Assembly (NCBI RefSeq): GCF_040819555.1
Contig: NZ_CP161920.1
Location: 3,533,001 to 3,597,000, forward strand
From: Nitratireductor sp. GISD-1A_MAKvit
GTDB taxonomy: Bacteria > Pseudomonadota > Alphaproteobacteria > Rhizobiales > Rhizobiaceae
Length of the DNA: 64,000 nucleotides
Direction of reading: 5' to 3'
Within the stretch, counting starts at the first letter, position 1. The number at the start of each line of letters is the position of its first letter. A model generated the notes under the pieces. It had not been told where the DNA came from. It ran no database searches and saw only the letters and a list, made by a program, of their open reading frames with translations. Of the stretch, positions 27,405 to 36,343 are shown piece by piece. Position numbers and translations under genes: made by a program.

Positions 27405-29768
27405 CTATTCAGCCGCGATTTTAGATGAGGCGGCCTGCAATGCCGCCCAGACGCGCGGCGGCGTGGCCGGCATCTGGAGATCATTGTTGCCGATCGCATC
27501 GGTGATGGCGTTGATGACCGCCGGCGGTGTGCCGATGGCCCCTGCCTCCCCACACCCCTTCATCCCGAGCGGGTTTGACGGACTCTTGGTGGAATGATGA
27601 TGAATGGCGAAGCTCGGCACATTGTCGGCACGCGGCATGGTGTAATCCATGTAGCTGGCCGACAGGAGCTGGCCGTCTTCATCATAGACCACATTCTCGA
27701 GCATGGCCTGGCCGACACCCTGAGCAATACCGCCGTGAACCTGGCCCTCGACGATCATCGGATTGATGATGGTTCCGAAATCATCGGAAGCAACGAACTG
27801 GACGATCTTCGTTTCGCCCGTGTCAGGATCCACCTCCACTTCGCAGACATAGGTGCCGGCCGGAAACGTGAAGTTGGCGGGATCATAGAACGCGCCCTCC
27901 TTCAGTCCCGGCTCCATTCCGGCCGGAAGATTGTGGGCCGTATAGGCGGCAAGACCCACCTCGTGCCAGGCCATGGCACGATCGGTGCCGGCCACCTTGA
28001 CTTCACCATTCTCGATGACGAGATCGTCCTCCGATACTTCCAGCACATGGGCGGCGATCTTCCTGACCTTGGCCTCGACCTTGTCGAGTGCCTTGACGAT
28101 GGCCGACATGCCCACCGGGCCGGAACGCGAACCATAGGTGCCCATGCCGAACTGGACCTTGTCTGTGTCGCCATGAACGATCTGGATGTTCTCGATGGGA
28201 AGACCGAAGCGCTCGGCTACCACCTGCGCGAAGGTCGTTTCATGGCCCTGCCCATGGCTGTGACTGCCGGTCAGAACCTCGATCGTGCCGACGGGATTGA
28301 CCCGCACCTCCGCACTCTCCCAAAGGCCGACGCCCGCGCCCAGCGAGCCAACGGCTGCCGAAGGCGCGATGCCGCAGGCTTCGATATAGGAGGCAAGCCC
28401 GATGCCGCGCAGCTTGCCGCGCCTGGCCGCCTCGGCACGACGGGCGGGGAAGCCCTTGTAATCGGCTGCCTCGAGCGCCTGGTCGAGATTGCCGGCAAAG
28501 TCGCCTGCATCATAGGTCATGATGACCGGGGTCTCATGCGGAAACTCGTGGATGAAGTTGATGCGGCGCAATTCTGCCGGGTCGACGCCGAGTTCGCGTG
28601 CCGCCGTTTCCATGATGCGTTCGACAAGGAAGCAGGCCTCGGGTCGGCCCGCACCGCGATAGGCATCGACCGGTGCAGTGTTGGTGTAGACCGTGCGCAC
28701 ATTGCAGTAGATATTGGCAATGTCGTACTGGCCCGAAAGCAGGGTCGCATAGAGATAGGTGGGCACCGCAGACGAGAACAGCGACATATAGGCGCCGAGA
28801 TTTGCGATGGTGTCGACCTTGAGACCGACGATGCGGTTTTGTGCATCAAAGCCGATCTTCGCCGTGGAGACGTGATCGCGACCATGCGCATCGGTGAGGA
28901 AGGCCTCTGACCGCGTCGACGTCCATTTTACCGAACGCTTGGTTTTCATGGAGGCCCACAGGCAGGCGATCTCTTCCGGGTAGATGTAGATCTTGGAGCC
29001 GAAGCCACCGCCCACATCAGGAGCAATGACGCGCAGCTTGTGTTCGGGAGCGACCTGATAAAAGGCGGAGAGCACAAGCCGCGCCACATGCGGGTTCTGG
29101 CTGGTGGTGTAGAGCGTGTAGTGATCTTCCGCCTCGTCGTAGGTGGCGATTGCCGAACGCGGCTCCATCGGGTTTGGCGACAGGCGGTTGTTGATGATCT
29201 TCATCTCGGTGACATGGGCGGCACCGGCGAGCGCCTTGTCGACCGCAGCCTCTTCGCCCAGCCCCCAGTCGAAGATGAGGTTGCCGGGGGCGTTTTCATG
29301 CACCTGCGGCGCCCCGTCTTTCAGCGCATCGACCGCATGCACGACGGCCGGGAGTTCTTCATAATCGACCTCCACGGCTTCTGCAGCAGCGCGTGCCTGG
29401 GCCTGCGTCTCGGCCACGACGAGAACGACCGCATCACCCACATAGCGCACCTTGTCGGTGGCGAGTGCGGACCACGCGCCCATGTTCATGGGATTGCCGT
29501 CCTTGGAACTCACAGCCCAGCCGCAGATGAGGTTTCCGATGCCGTCGTCGGTCAGTTGCCTGCCGTTGAGGACGGCAATCACACCATCCATCTTTTCCGC
29601 TTGCGCGCTGTCGATGGATTTGACCTTCGCGTGGGCATGCGGACTGCGCACGAAGGCAGCATAGGACTGCCGTTCATTGCGAATGTCGTCGGTATAGCGG
29701 CCCTTGCCGGTGATGAATCGCCTGTCTTCCTTGCGGAGGACGCGGGCGCCGATGCCTTGTTCGCGCAT
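27405..29768 (-). CDS. Form II CO dehydrogenase-like, molybdopterin-binding large subunit
   Basis: This 787-residue catalytic subunit of the xanthine oxidase family has the active-site loop DAYRGAGRPE, the form II version; true CO oxidisers of form I carry AYRCSFR with the Cu-ligating Cys. The catalytic Glu motif GCGEAGAIGTPPAV is near the end. Other cofactor-contact motifs are VIAPDVGGGFGSK and GSHSHGQGHETTFAQ. The start at 29768 is preceded by GGGAGGACATGAG. Form II enzymes oxidise CO poorly or not at all and may hydroxylate an aromatic or N-heterocyclic compound. No maturation genes (coxD/E/F/G) are beside it. Confidence 0.92.
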   Translation of the reverse strand: MREQGIGARVLRKEDRRFITGKGRYTDDIRNERQSYAAFVRSPHAHAKVKSIDSAQAEKMDGVIAVLNGRQLTDDGIGNLICGWAVSSKDGNPMNMGAWSALATDKVRYVGDAVVLVVAETQAQARAAAEAVEVDYEELPAVVHAVDALKDGAPQVHENAPGNLIFDWGLGEEAAVDKALAGAAHVTEMKIINNRLSPNPMEPRSAIATYDEAEDHYTLYTTSQNPHVARLVLSAFYQVAPEHKLRVIAPDVGGGFGSKIYIYPEEIACLWASMKTKRSVKWTSTRSEAFLTDAHGRDHVSTAKIGFDAQNRIVGLKVDTIANLGAYMSLFSSAVPTYLYATLLSGQYDIANIYCNVRTVYTNTAPVDAYRGAGRPEACFLVERIMETAARELGVDPAELRRINFIHEFPHETPVIMTYDAGDFAGNLDQALEAADYKGFPARRAEAARRGKLRGIGLASYIEACGIAPSAAVGSLGAGVGLWESAEVRVNPVGTIEVLTGSHSHGQGHETTFAQVVAERFGLPIENIQIVHGDTDKVQFGMGTYGSRSGPVGMSAIVKALDKVEAKVRKIAAHVLEVSEDDLVIENGEVKVAGTDRAMAWHEVGLAAYTAHNLPAGMEPGLKEGAFYDPANFTFPAGTYVCEVEVDPDTGETKIVQFVASDDFGTIINPMIVEGQVHGGIAQGVGQAMLENVVYDEDGQLLSASYMDYTMPRADNVPSFAIHHHSTKSPSNPLGMKGCGEAGAIGTPPAVINAITDAIGNNDLQMPATPPRVWAALQAASSKIAAE

Positions 29769-29781
29769 CTCATGTCCTCCC

Positions 29782-30261
29782 TCAGCTCGTAGCCATCTTC
29801 GCCGCGCCATCCTGGATCGCACGAACGATGTTGTGGTAGCCGGTGCAGCGACAGATATTGCCTTCCAGCTCGTGGCGGATTGCCTCTTCCGTGAGTTCCT
29901 TGCCGGCAGCACGATAGCGGGCCACCATGTCCGTCGCCGACATGATCATGCCCGGCGTGCAGAAGCCGCATTGGAGACCGTGGTTTTCCTTGAACGCCGC
30001 CTGCATGGGATGGAGTTCGCCATTGGCGAGACCCTCGATGGTGGTGACTTCCGTGCCTTCGGCAGAAGCCGCGAGCATTGTGCAGCTTTTCACCGCGCGG
30101 CCGTCGACATGAACCACGCAGGCGCCGCACTGGCTGGTATCACACCCCACATGCGTGCCGGTCAAACGCAGGTGCTCTCGCAGAAAATCCACCAAAAGCG
30201 TGTTGTCCGGCACCGAGGCGCTCGCCGCCCTGCCATTCACGGTCATCGAGATTTCGGTCAT
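29782..30261 (-). CDS. Form II CO dehydrogenase-like, 2Fe-2S small subunit
   Basis: This 159-residue iron-sulfur subunit has the plant-type cluster [16 protein letters not shown] with a later Cys in VKSCTML, and the second cluster CGFCTPGM ... [13 protein letters not shown]. It is the first gene of the operon, with a strong ribosome binding site, AGGGAGGAATAC. No TAT signal is visible, as usual for these cytoplasmic-side complexes. Confidence 0.94.
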   Translation of the reverse strand: MTEISMTVNGRAASASVPDNTLLVDFLREHLRLTGTHVGCDTSQCGACVVHVDGRAVKSCTMLAASAEGTEVTTIEGLANGELHPMQAAFKENHGLQCGFCTPGMIMSATDMVARYRAAGKELTEEAIRHELEGNICRCTGYHNIVRAIQDGAAKMATS

Positions 30262-30850
30262 GTATTCCTCCCTTGCCTTGGGCGAACGACTGCATGTGCA
30301 ATGCGATACCCTAGGTTGCGATCCGTCCTGCGACTTCGGTGGTTACGCGAAGATGCAGGACAATCCGTTGGCGCACCTTCGCAACAGATGATGCGAGGGC
30401 ACAAGAAAGCGAAGGCTATTCGATATCGAAGTTTCCGCGTGCACTGCGCACGCACGAGGCGAAACAAGCATGCGGGCAATCAGGACAGAATCCGCCAAGC
30501 AACGCCTCCTGCGCCAGCTTTCTGCCGCGGCGGCGGTGAAAGCTTTTTCCAGTTCACTTCAGGAAATCATTTAAGCGGTGTTTTACAAGAATGCCAAGGC
30601 CCCATCCGTATAGGCCAAGAAGAGAACAAGATGATCGACCATTTGATGCGCACCCAGCTGCATCACGAGGCACCGGAAATTCATTCAACCAGTGAGCCTT
30701 TCGCGAGCCCACGGACGGCGCTTCCGTTCAAATGACTGATCCCGATTGATTGGACCAAAAGGATCAGCGGAAGGAGCACCTGGTCCGGTTGCTCCCGCAG
30801 ACGGTGGCTACAGGCAGGCTCGGAACGAGCAAGAAGCGCGAACCGCACCT
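30262..30850. other. Intergenic region with one doubtful small ORF
   Basis: 589 bp lie between the small-subunit gene (leftward) and the stop of the degenerate GGDEF gene. The left part must hold the promoter of the CO dehydrogenase-like operon; no clear -35/-10 pair was found. A 34-codon ORF at 30631-30735 (MIDHLMRTQLHHEAPEIH...) has AAGAAGAG 7-10 bp upstream; its reality is unknown. Codon usage and open frames elsewhere in the stretch give no support for a longer gene. Confidence 0.4.
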
Positions 30851-31669
30851 TCATTCACGGCTCTCGCCATTTTCTGTCGATTCTATCGCGTTCAAAGCGC
30901 TGAGCCGGAAACGGTCCCTCTCGGTTTGATGTGCCATTTCCAATTGTTCCCAGGCGATACGCATAAGGCCGCGGAACTCGATCTGCTCCTCGAATATCAC
31001 GCCACCGATATCGACAGAGAGGGCATCGGCGTCTTCTTCGGCGATAAAGGGCGCACGGGCAACGGCTTCGCGGATCCGTTCTCCCACATTGCGCGCCTGC
31101 TCGACGGTGGCTCCGGGCAGGAAAACACCAAACTCCGTTTCATTCAGGCGACCAACCACATCGCTGCGCCGGACGCTGGCGCGAATGACCGAGGCGATGT
31201 CGCGCATCGTCCTGTCGCCGAGATCGAACCCGTAATCGATGTTGATTTCACGGGCGTTTTCGACCTCGACGATCAGCAGGGCACCGAAAGTTCGACCGCC
31301 CTCGGATACGGCTGTCGAGCGCCGGCTCTCGACCATGCTGGTAAAGGTGCGACCATTGAAAACTCCGGTAACCGGATCGTGCGTGGAGATGAATTTGTGC
31401 TCATTCCGCAGATTGCGCGTTTTTTCCCAATTGTGACCAATATAGGCCAGCAGCGGCAGGGCCGTGAGGGCGGGGGGCGCTACCACCGCCAGCACATGAC
31501 TCCAGCCGGACCCGATGCCGCCTGGCGGGGAGACCAGATATTGAATGAGTGCGGACAGCGCAATCGCAGCAAATGTGCCTGACAGCGTGAACATGATCAG
31601 CCACACCCATCGTGGCGTCTTCTCCGGCATTGAACGATCCATGCGGCTACGGGCTCCACGATGCGTCAT
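30851..31669 (-). CDS. Degenerate GGDEF-domain membrane protein
   Basis: About 272 residues: two membrane helices (roughly residues 20-40 and 50-70), then a GGDEF fold with DPVTGVFNGRTF and a later IGGVIFEE strand. The catalytic GGDEF motif is replaced by NETEF, so it should not make cyclic di-GMP. The inhibitory I-site RRSD is kept five residues before it, suggesting a cyclic di-GMP receptor. The start is uncertain: ATG 31669 is used, GTG 31708 and ATG 31642 are possible. Confidence 0.82.
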   Translation of the reverse strand: MTHRGARSRMDRSMPEKTPRWVWLIMFTLSGTFAAIALSALIQYLVSPPGGIGSGWSHVLAVVAPPALTALPLLAYIGHNWEKTRNLRNEHKFISTHDPVTGVFNGRTFTSMVESRRSTAVSEGGRTFGALLIVEVENAREINIDYGFDLGDRTMRDIASVIRASVRRSDVVGRLNETEFGVFLPGATVEQARNVGERIREAVARAPFIAEEDADALSVDIGGVIFEEQIEFRGLMRIAWEQLEMAHQTERDRFRLSALNAIESTENGESRE

Positions 31670-31839
31670 TTTATTAGTCGGCTTACAATTAATTAAGCCT
31701 GTTTTCACGAAGCAAGCCCCAATGCCCGAAAAAATGCATCTGCGTGCAGAATAATTAAAATGCCGTACGTATCGTTTGTTTGCCGGTTACGTTTTCCGTG
31801 CATTGTCGCGCCAACGCGGAGGCACCAAAAAGGAATACC

Positions 31840-32058
31840 ATGCCAACCAATTTTGCGTCCGTACACGCCCACCTTGAAAACGCACAGGCCGAACTCAAGG
31901 GCTCCGACCCCGCCACGCAGCAATTGCGGGAGGCACTCGGTCTGCTAATGGATGCTGCGCTGAAAGCGGAGTTTTCGCCAGGGCGGAACACGGAGAACAT
32001 CATCCAGTTTCCACTGGCGCGGACGACACGGCACCGCCCCTCATCCAGACTCGGCTAG
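31840..32058 (+). CDS. Small hypothetical protein
   Basis: This 72-residue soluble protein has a probably helical N-terminus (HAHLENAQAELKGSDPATQQL) and contains IIQFPLART near the C-terminus. I recognise no family. The ATG at 31840 has AAAAAGGAATACC before it, a fair ribosome binding site. It is divergent from the degenerate GGDEF gene and overlaps the convergent gene at 32055 by 4 bp. Confidence 0.65.
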   Translation: MPTNFASVHAHLENAQAELKGSDPATQQLREALGLLMDAALKAEFSPGRNTENIIQFPLARTTRHRPSSRLG

Positions 32059-32396
32059 GGAGCTGCGCGCTCCCCGGCCGGGTTGGCCATGATCCTGTCA
32101 CGCGCTTTCTCTGCCTCGCGCGCTATCATCCGATCACTATGGCAGGAATGCTCCACGTGAACACCGGTGCCCGAGCTGTCTAAAAAGACCAGTGCCGCAT
32201 CGAAATCCGGGCCAACCATGACCGCAGCCACCCTCTGGAACCGGGGGTCGCCGTCAAGGCGCCGGTTGAAAAGCACCGTCCCGCCGAGCTTTTGAAGGAC
32301 TTTGCGCAGAGCGGTTTCAAACCCCTGGGCAATCAGATCCTCCATGCTGAGCAACAGCTCAAGCTGGACCACTTCCAGCGGCACTTCTTTTGACAC
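32055..32396 (-). CDS. Hypothetical protein
   Basis: This 113-residue soluble protein starts with GTG (VSKEVPLEVVQLELLLS). A mixed helix-strand pattern is visible (LEVVQLELLLSMEDLIAQGF, then VAAVMVGPDFDAALVFLD), with a Cys and His near HVEHSCHSDR. I do not recognise the family. No strong ribosome binding site precedes the GTG, so the start is uncertain. It overlaps the convergent small gene by 4 bp. Confidence 0.6.
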   Translation of the reverse strand: MSKEVPLEVVQLELLLSMEDLIAQGFETALRKVLQKLGGTVLFNRRLDGDPRFQRVAAVMVGPDFDAALVFLDSSGTGVHVEHSCHSDRMIAREAEKARDRIMANPAGERAAP

Positions 32397-32611
32397 TGAT
32401 ACGCTACTCGAATCACGATACTTTTCCGGAAATTAGTCGAGTTATTGGAAGCCGGGCAACCAACCTCCGGAAACAGTTTGTGTCAGCGTGCAACAATCCC
32501 CCGCTTTGTCATGTTCGGTGACCGTGCATCATCTTTGTCCTTGCAACCCTCACCTCCGGCAATGGCACTGGGCTCCAGCTGCCTCACCATGAGGTGATGA
32601 TTTTTTCGGTC

Positions 32612-32639
32612 TTGAAATCGATTACATTTCCCATACAAT
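32612..32639 (+). promoter_or_regulatory. Promoter of the sugar-type ABC operon
   Basis: TTGAAA (32612-32617) and TACAAT (32634-32639) are separated by 16 bp; each matches the sigma-70 consensus at five of six positions. The -35 lies within operator 1 and the -10 within operator 2, so bound LacI-type repressor would block polymerase. Confidence 0.7.
32613..32626. promoter_or_regulatory. LacI-type operator 1
   Basis: TGAAATCGATTACA is a 14-bp dyad centred on CG with one mismatch from TGAAATC/GATTTCA, matching the CG-centred sites of the LacI/GalR family. The likely protein is the LacI regulator encoded at 37293 in the same operon. Confidence 0.7.
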
Positions 32640-32647
32640 CGATTTCA
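32634..32647. promoter_or_regulatory. LacI-type operator 2
   Basis: TACAATCGATTTCA shares the ATCGATT core and a perfect GATTTCA half with operator 1. The two centres are 21 bp apart, two turns of DNA, so two dimers could sit on the same face. Confidence 0.65.
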
Positions 32648-32764
32648 TTGGCGTGGCGAAGAAATCTCTTCGCGGAGGACATGCCAAAGGGAAGGAATTT
32701 GCACGATCGGCAAACGGGGCTTTGTCCACCTGCGCTGCTGGTGCATGTCATCAGGGAGGAATTC

Positions 32765-33787
32765 ATGAAACGACTGGCAACTGTCGCCGTGGCTGCGGCC
32801 GCCCTTGCAGGCACCGCGCTTTCGGCCATGGCTGAAGATTTCAAGATCGGTCTTTCGAACGGCTGGGTGGGCAGCGAGTGGCGCACCCAGATGATCGAGG
32901 AAGCCGAGCAGGCTGCTGCCGCCTGGAAGGACAAGGGCGTGAATGTCGAAGTGGTCGCCCAGAGCGCCAATGTCGACGTGCCCGGCCAGATCGCCCATGT
33001 GCGCAACTTCATCAGCCAGGGCGTGGATGCGATCATCATCAACCCCAACAGCCCGACCGCCTTCGACCCCGTGTTCGCGCAGGCCAAGGAAGCCGGCATT
33101 CTGGTGATCGCCACAGACGCCGAGGTTTCGTCGCCTGACGCCATTTATGTGGGCATCGACCAGAAAGGCTGGGCGATGGAAAGCGCCAAATGGCTGGCCG
33201 AAACGCTGGAAGGCGAAGGCAAGGTGGTCGCCATCAACGGCGTTGCCGGCCACCCGGCGAATGAAATGCGCGTTGCCGGCTACCGCGAAGTCTTCGGCCA
33301 GCACGAGGGCATCGAGATCGTCAACGAAGTGAACGCCAACTGGGACCAGGCGCAGGGCCAGCAGGCCATGCAGAACCTGCTCGCCACCTATCCCGACATT
33401 GATGGCGTTTGGGTGCAGGACGGCATGGCCGCGGGCGCGTGGCGCTCCATCATGGATGCGGACAAGGCGGGTGACATCGCCGCGACCGGCGAGATCCGCA
33501 AGGACTTCATCGACATCTGGACCGAGAACGACTTGAACTCCGGTGCATCGGTGAACCCGCCCGGCGTGATGGCGAGCGCGCTCAACGTTGCCGTTCTCAT
33601 GCTGCAGGGGCGTGAATTGAAGGAACCGGCCACGGCCGGGCAGTACAACAACGCCATGTATCTGCCGATCCCCTTCATCAGCTCGGAAAACCTGGAACAA
33701 GTGGCCGCCTCGGTTGAAGGCAAGCCGGGCTACTATTCCTATACGAGCTCGCTCTCCATCGAAGATGCGGAAGCGCTGTTCAAGTAA
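32765..33787 (+). CDS. Sugar-type ABC transporter substrate-binding protein (RbsB/periplasmic family 2)
   Basis: This 340-residue periplasmic protein has a signal peptide MKRLATVAVAAAALAGTALS with cleavage near AMA-ED. The type I fold follows: DFKIGLSNGWVGSEWRTQM, QGVDAIIINPNSPTAF, GILVIATDAEV, and ATYPDIDGVWVQDG. The first gene of the operon, it has the ribosome binding site CAGGGAGGAATTC. The ligand is unknown; the linked Gfo/Idh/MocA dehydrogenase suggests a sugar, sugar acid or cyclitol. Confidence 0.92.
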   Translation: MKRLATVAVAAAALAGTALSAMAEDFKIGLSNGWVGSEWRTQMIEEAEQAAAAWKDKGVNVEVVAQSANVDVPGQIAHVRNFISQGVDAIIINPNSPTAFDPVFAQAKEAGILVIATDAEVSSPDAIYVGIDQKGWAMESAKWLAETLEGEGKVVAINGVAGHPANEMRVAGYREVFGQHEGIEIVNEVNANWDQAQGQQAMQNLLATYPDIDGVWVQDGMAAGAWRSIMDADKAGDIAATGEIRKDFIDIWTENDLNSGASVNPPGVMASALNVAVLMLQGRELKEPATAGQYNNAMYLPIPFISSENLEQVAASVEGKPGYYSYTSSLSIEDAEALFK

Positions 33788-33848
33788 GCCTGTTCCATGG
33801 ATGCCGCGCCGGCATTGCCTGGCGCGGCGCTCTCTTCGGAAAGATGTC

Positions 33849-35351
33849 ATGACCAAGCTCAAGCTCAGCGGTGTAAGCAAGGCTTACGGCGCCACGCTGG
33901 CGCTACGCCGCGGCGACCTCGAACTCGACACGGGCGAAGTGCATGTTCTGATCGGCGCCAATGGCTCCGGCAAGAGCACGCTTTGCAAGATTGTCGCCGG
34001 CAGCGTGCGGCCCGATGCGGGCAAGGTGTTGCTCGACGGGCAAGCCGTGACCGTGAGCGGGCCGCGGGCCGCGCAGGCGATGGGCATCGGCATTTTCTAT
34101 CAGGAACTGAGTCTGGCCGATCATCGCAGCGTTGCCGAAAACATCTGCCTGCCGGACCTGCCGAGGAAGAACGGGCTCTTCGTCGATCGCGAAGCGCTGC
34201 TTGAAAAGGCCGGGCGCTACATTGCGCTGTTCGAGACGGTTGCGGGCGACGAACTCAACGCCGAGGCCACTGTTGGCGAATTGCGCGCCGACCAGAGGCA
34301 ACTGGTCGAGATCATGAAGGCACTGGCGACCGAAGCGCCGATCCTGATTTTCGACGAGCCCACCTCCGCCCTCGACCGCGCGCAGGTGGACCGCTTTTTC
34401 GAGATCTTGCGCGACCTCAAGAACGAGGGGCGCAGCATCGTTTTCATTTCCCATCGCATGGATGAGATCTTCGCCATCGGCGACCGGGTGACTGTGATCC
34501 GCGACGGTGAAACCGTGGGCACCGAAGCCATCTCAGACACTAGCCCGGAAGCGGTCATACACATGATGGTGGGCGCGCAGGAAGCGCTTGCCGCGCCACA
34601 GGCGGCACCGCCATCGCATGAGGCCTCCAGCGACACGGCACTGGCAGTCGACAACCTGACCGGAGACGGCTTCCGCGATGTCAGCTTTTCTGTCCGGCGC
34701 GGCGAAATCCTCGGGCTTGGCGGCCTGCATGGACAGGGGCAATCGGCGCTTCTGAAGGCGCTGTTCGGCGCACCGCCTGCGCTTTCAGGGCAGGCCGCGC
34801 TCAACGGGCAGGCGCTCCGCACCGAGAGCCCGCGTGCGGCCATCGCGCAGGGCATCGCCTATGTTTCGGGAGACCGGGGACGTGACGGCGTGATCAGCGG
34901 ACGGCCCATACTTGAGAATGTCACGCCCATTCATGCACTGCGCAACAGGCTTGTGCTGGCAAGACCGGGCAAGCTTTCGGAAAAGGCCCTTCCCGCACTC
35001 AAGGCGCTGAACACCAAGTTTGCCGGGCTTTCCCATTCCATAGGATCGTTGTCGGGCGGCAACCAGCAGAAAATCGTGATTGCCCGTTGGCTGATCGACA
35101 AACCGGACATCCTGCTTCTCGACGATCCGACCAAGGGCATCGACCTTTCCGCCAAGGCGGACCTTTTCGCGCTGATCCGCAAGCTTGCCGAAGAAGGGCT
35201 CGCAATCCTGCTTTACTCGTCCGAAGACGCGGAGCTTCTGAACAATGCCGACCGGATTCTTGTCTTCAATGGCGGGGCGGTGAGCCGCGAACTGAGCGGC
35301 GCCGAGCGTACCCGCTACAATCTCTACCAGGCAGCCTACGAGGCGGCATGA
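33849..35351 (+). CDS. Sugar-type ABC transporter ATPase (RbsA-like, two domains)
   Basis: This 500-residue tandem ATPase has a first domain with Walker A GANGSGKSTLCKI and Walker B ILIFDEPTSALD, with a degenerate signature (VGELRADQRQ). In the second, Walker A is degenerate (GLHGQGQSALLKAL) while the signature LSGGNQQKIVIARWL and LLLDDPTKGIDL are intact. This split is typical of RbsA-family proteins. The stop overlaps the next ATG by 3 bp. Confidence 0.93.
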   Translation: MTKLKLSGVSKAYGATLALRRGDLELDTGEVHVLIGANGSGKSTLCKIVAGSVRPDAGKVLLDGQAVTVSGPRAAQAMGIGIFYQELSLADHRSVAENICLPDLPRKNGLFVDREALLEKAGRYIALFETVAGDELNAEATVGELRADQRQLVEIMKALATEAPILIFDEPTSALDRAQVDRFFEILRDLKNEGRSIVFISHRMDEIFAIGDRVTVIRDGETVGTEAISDTSPEAVIHMMVGAQEALAAPQAAPPSHEASSDTALAVDNLTGDGFRDVSFSVRRGEILGLGGLHGQGQSALLKALFGAPPALSGQAALNGQALRTESPRAAIAQGIAYVSGDRGRDGVISGRPILENVTPIHALRNRLVLARPGKLSEKALPALKALNTKFAGLSHSIGSLSGGNQQKIVIARWLIDKPDILLLDDPTKGIDLSAKADLFALIRKLAEEGLAILLYSSEDAELLNNADRILVFNGGAVSRELSGAERTRYNLYQAAYEAA

Positions 35352-36343
35352 TCATGACCAGTGTCTCCACACCCACAAGGCAGGACAATGGGAGCTTTCG
35401 GGCGCTGCTCGGACGGTTTCCTTTTTTGCCTGCCCTGTTCATTCTTGTCGTCCTTCTGGTTCTGAACGGCATTTTCGAGCCGAACAGTCTGAGCTTTCGC
35501 TCGCTCACCGGGCTGGTGCGCACCTATCTGGCGCTGATGCTTCTGGCCGTGGCGCAGACCTATGTGGTCTATGCCGCCGATATCGACCTTTCGGTCGGCG
35601 CCATCGCCTCGCTGGTCAATGTAACGATCATTGTGTTGATGCAGCATATGGGCGGCGGCGGGCTTTCGGTGCTGGCTGCGCTTGGAATCGGGGTTCTTGT
35701 GGGGCTCGCCTGTGGTCTGCTCAACGGTTTCGTGGTGGCCGCGCTCAGGCTGCAGGCGATCGTCGCAACCTTTGCCACCAGCATCTTCTTCACCGGGCTG
35801 GCGCTCGTCATCCTGCCGGTGGCCGGCATGCCCGCGCCCACCGTTTTCTGGCGCACCTATGGGGGCACATTCTTCGGCATTCCGTTCGTCTTCTATGTGG
35901 CTGCGGCGCTCGCCATTCTGCTTTACCTGCTTGCCCGCACCCGGCTTGCCACGCAACTTCTGGCGGTGGGCGACGGGCAGCAGGCAGCCTTCCAGAGCGG
36001 GCTTCCCGTGACAACGATCCGCATTGGCGGCTATGCGCTGTGCGGCGTGTTTGCGGCCCTTGCCGCCTTCTGCATCACCGGCGACACGGCGAGCGGCGAT
36101 CCTCTCGTCGGCGCGAAGATGACGCTCTTCAGTGTGGCGGCCGTGGTGCTGGGTGGAAGCGCGCTTTCGGGCGGGTTTGGCACGGTGGCGGGTTCGGTCA
36201 TCGCGGCGCTCATCATCGGGCTCATCAATTCGCTGGTGTTCTTCGCCGGCACACCCTCGCACTGGCAGAATTTCGTGCAGGGCCTCGCCATTCTCGCCGC
36301 CCTGATGGTGGGCGTTCTCGTGAGCCGCAGGGGGCGCGCATGA
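35348..36343 (+). CDS. Sugar-type ABC transporter permease (RbsC-like) 1
   Basis: This 331-residue inner-membrane permease of the BPD_transp_2 family has hallmarks VVYAADIDLSVGAIASLVNV near residue 70 and LGGSALSGGFGTVAGSV near residue 270. The ATG at 35348 overlaps the ATPase stop; ATG 35354 is an alternative. It is probably the heterodimer partner of the next gene product, with which it overlaps by 4 bp. Confidence 0.92.
   Translation: MIMTSVSTPTRQDNGSFRALLGRFPFLPALFILVVLLVLNGIFEPNSLSFRSLTGLVRTYLALMLLAVAQTYVVYAADIDLSVGAIASLVNVTIIVLMQHMGGGGLSVLAALGIGVLVGLACGLLNGFVVAALRLQAIVATFATSIFFTGLALVILPVAGMPAPTVFWRTYGGTFFGIPFVFYVAAALAILLYLLARTRLATQLLAVGDGQQAAFQSGLPVTTIRIGGYALCGVFAALAAFCITGDTASGDPLVGAKMTLFSVAAVVLGGSALSGGFGTVAGSVIAALIIGLINSLVFFAGTPSHWQNFVQGLAILAALMVGVLVSRRGRA

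Larger units (their letters stand above)
32397..32764. other. Control region of the LacI-regulated sugar-type operon
   Basis: This 368-bp region separates the hypothetical gene from the binding-protein gene. The left part carries the promoter of the leftward gene. Around 32584 a short hairpin TCACC-ATGA-GGTGA is followed by TGATTTTTT, a weak terminator. The promoter and two LacI-type operators at 32612-32647 follow, then a ~115-bp leader ending in the ribosome binding site AGGGAGGA. Confidence 0.6.
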
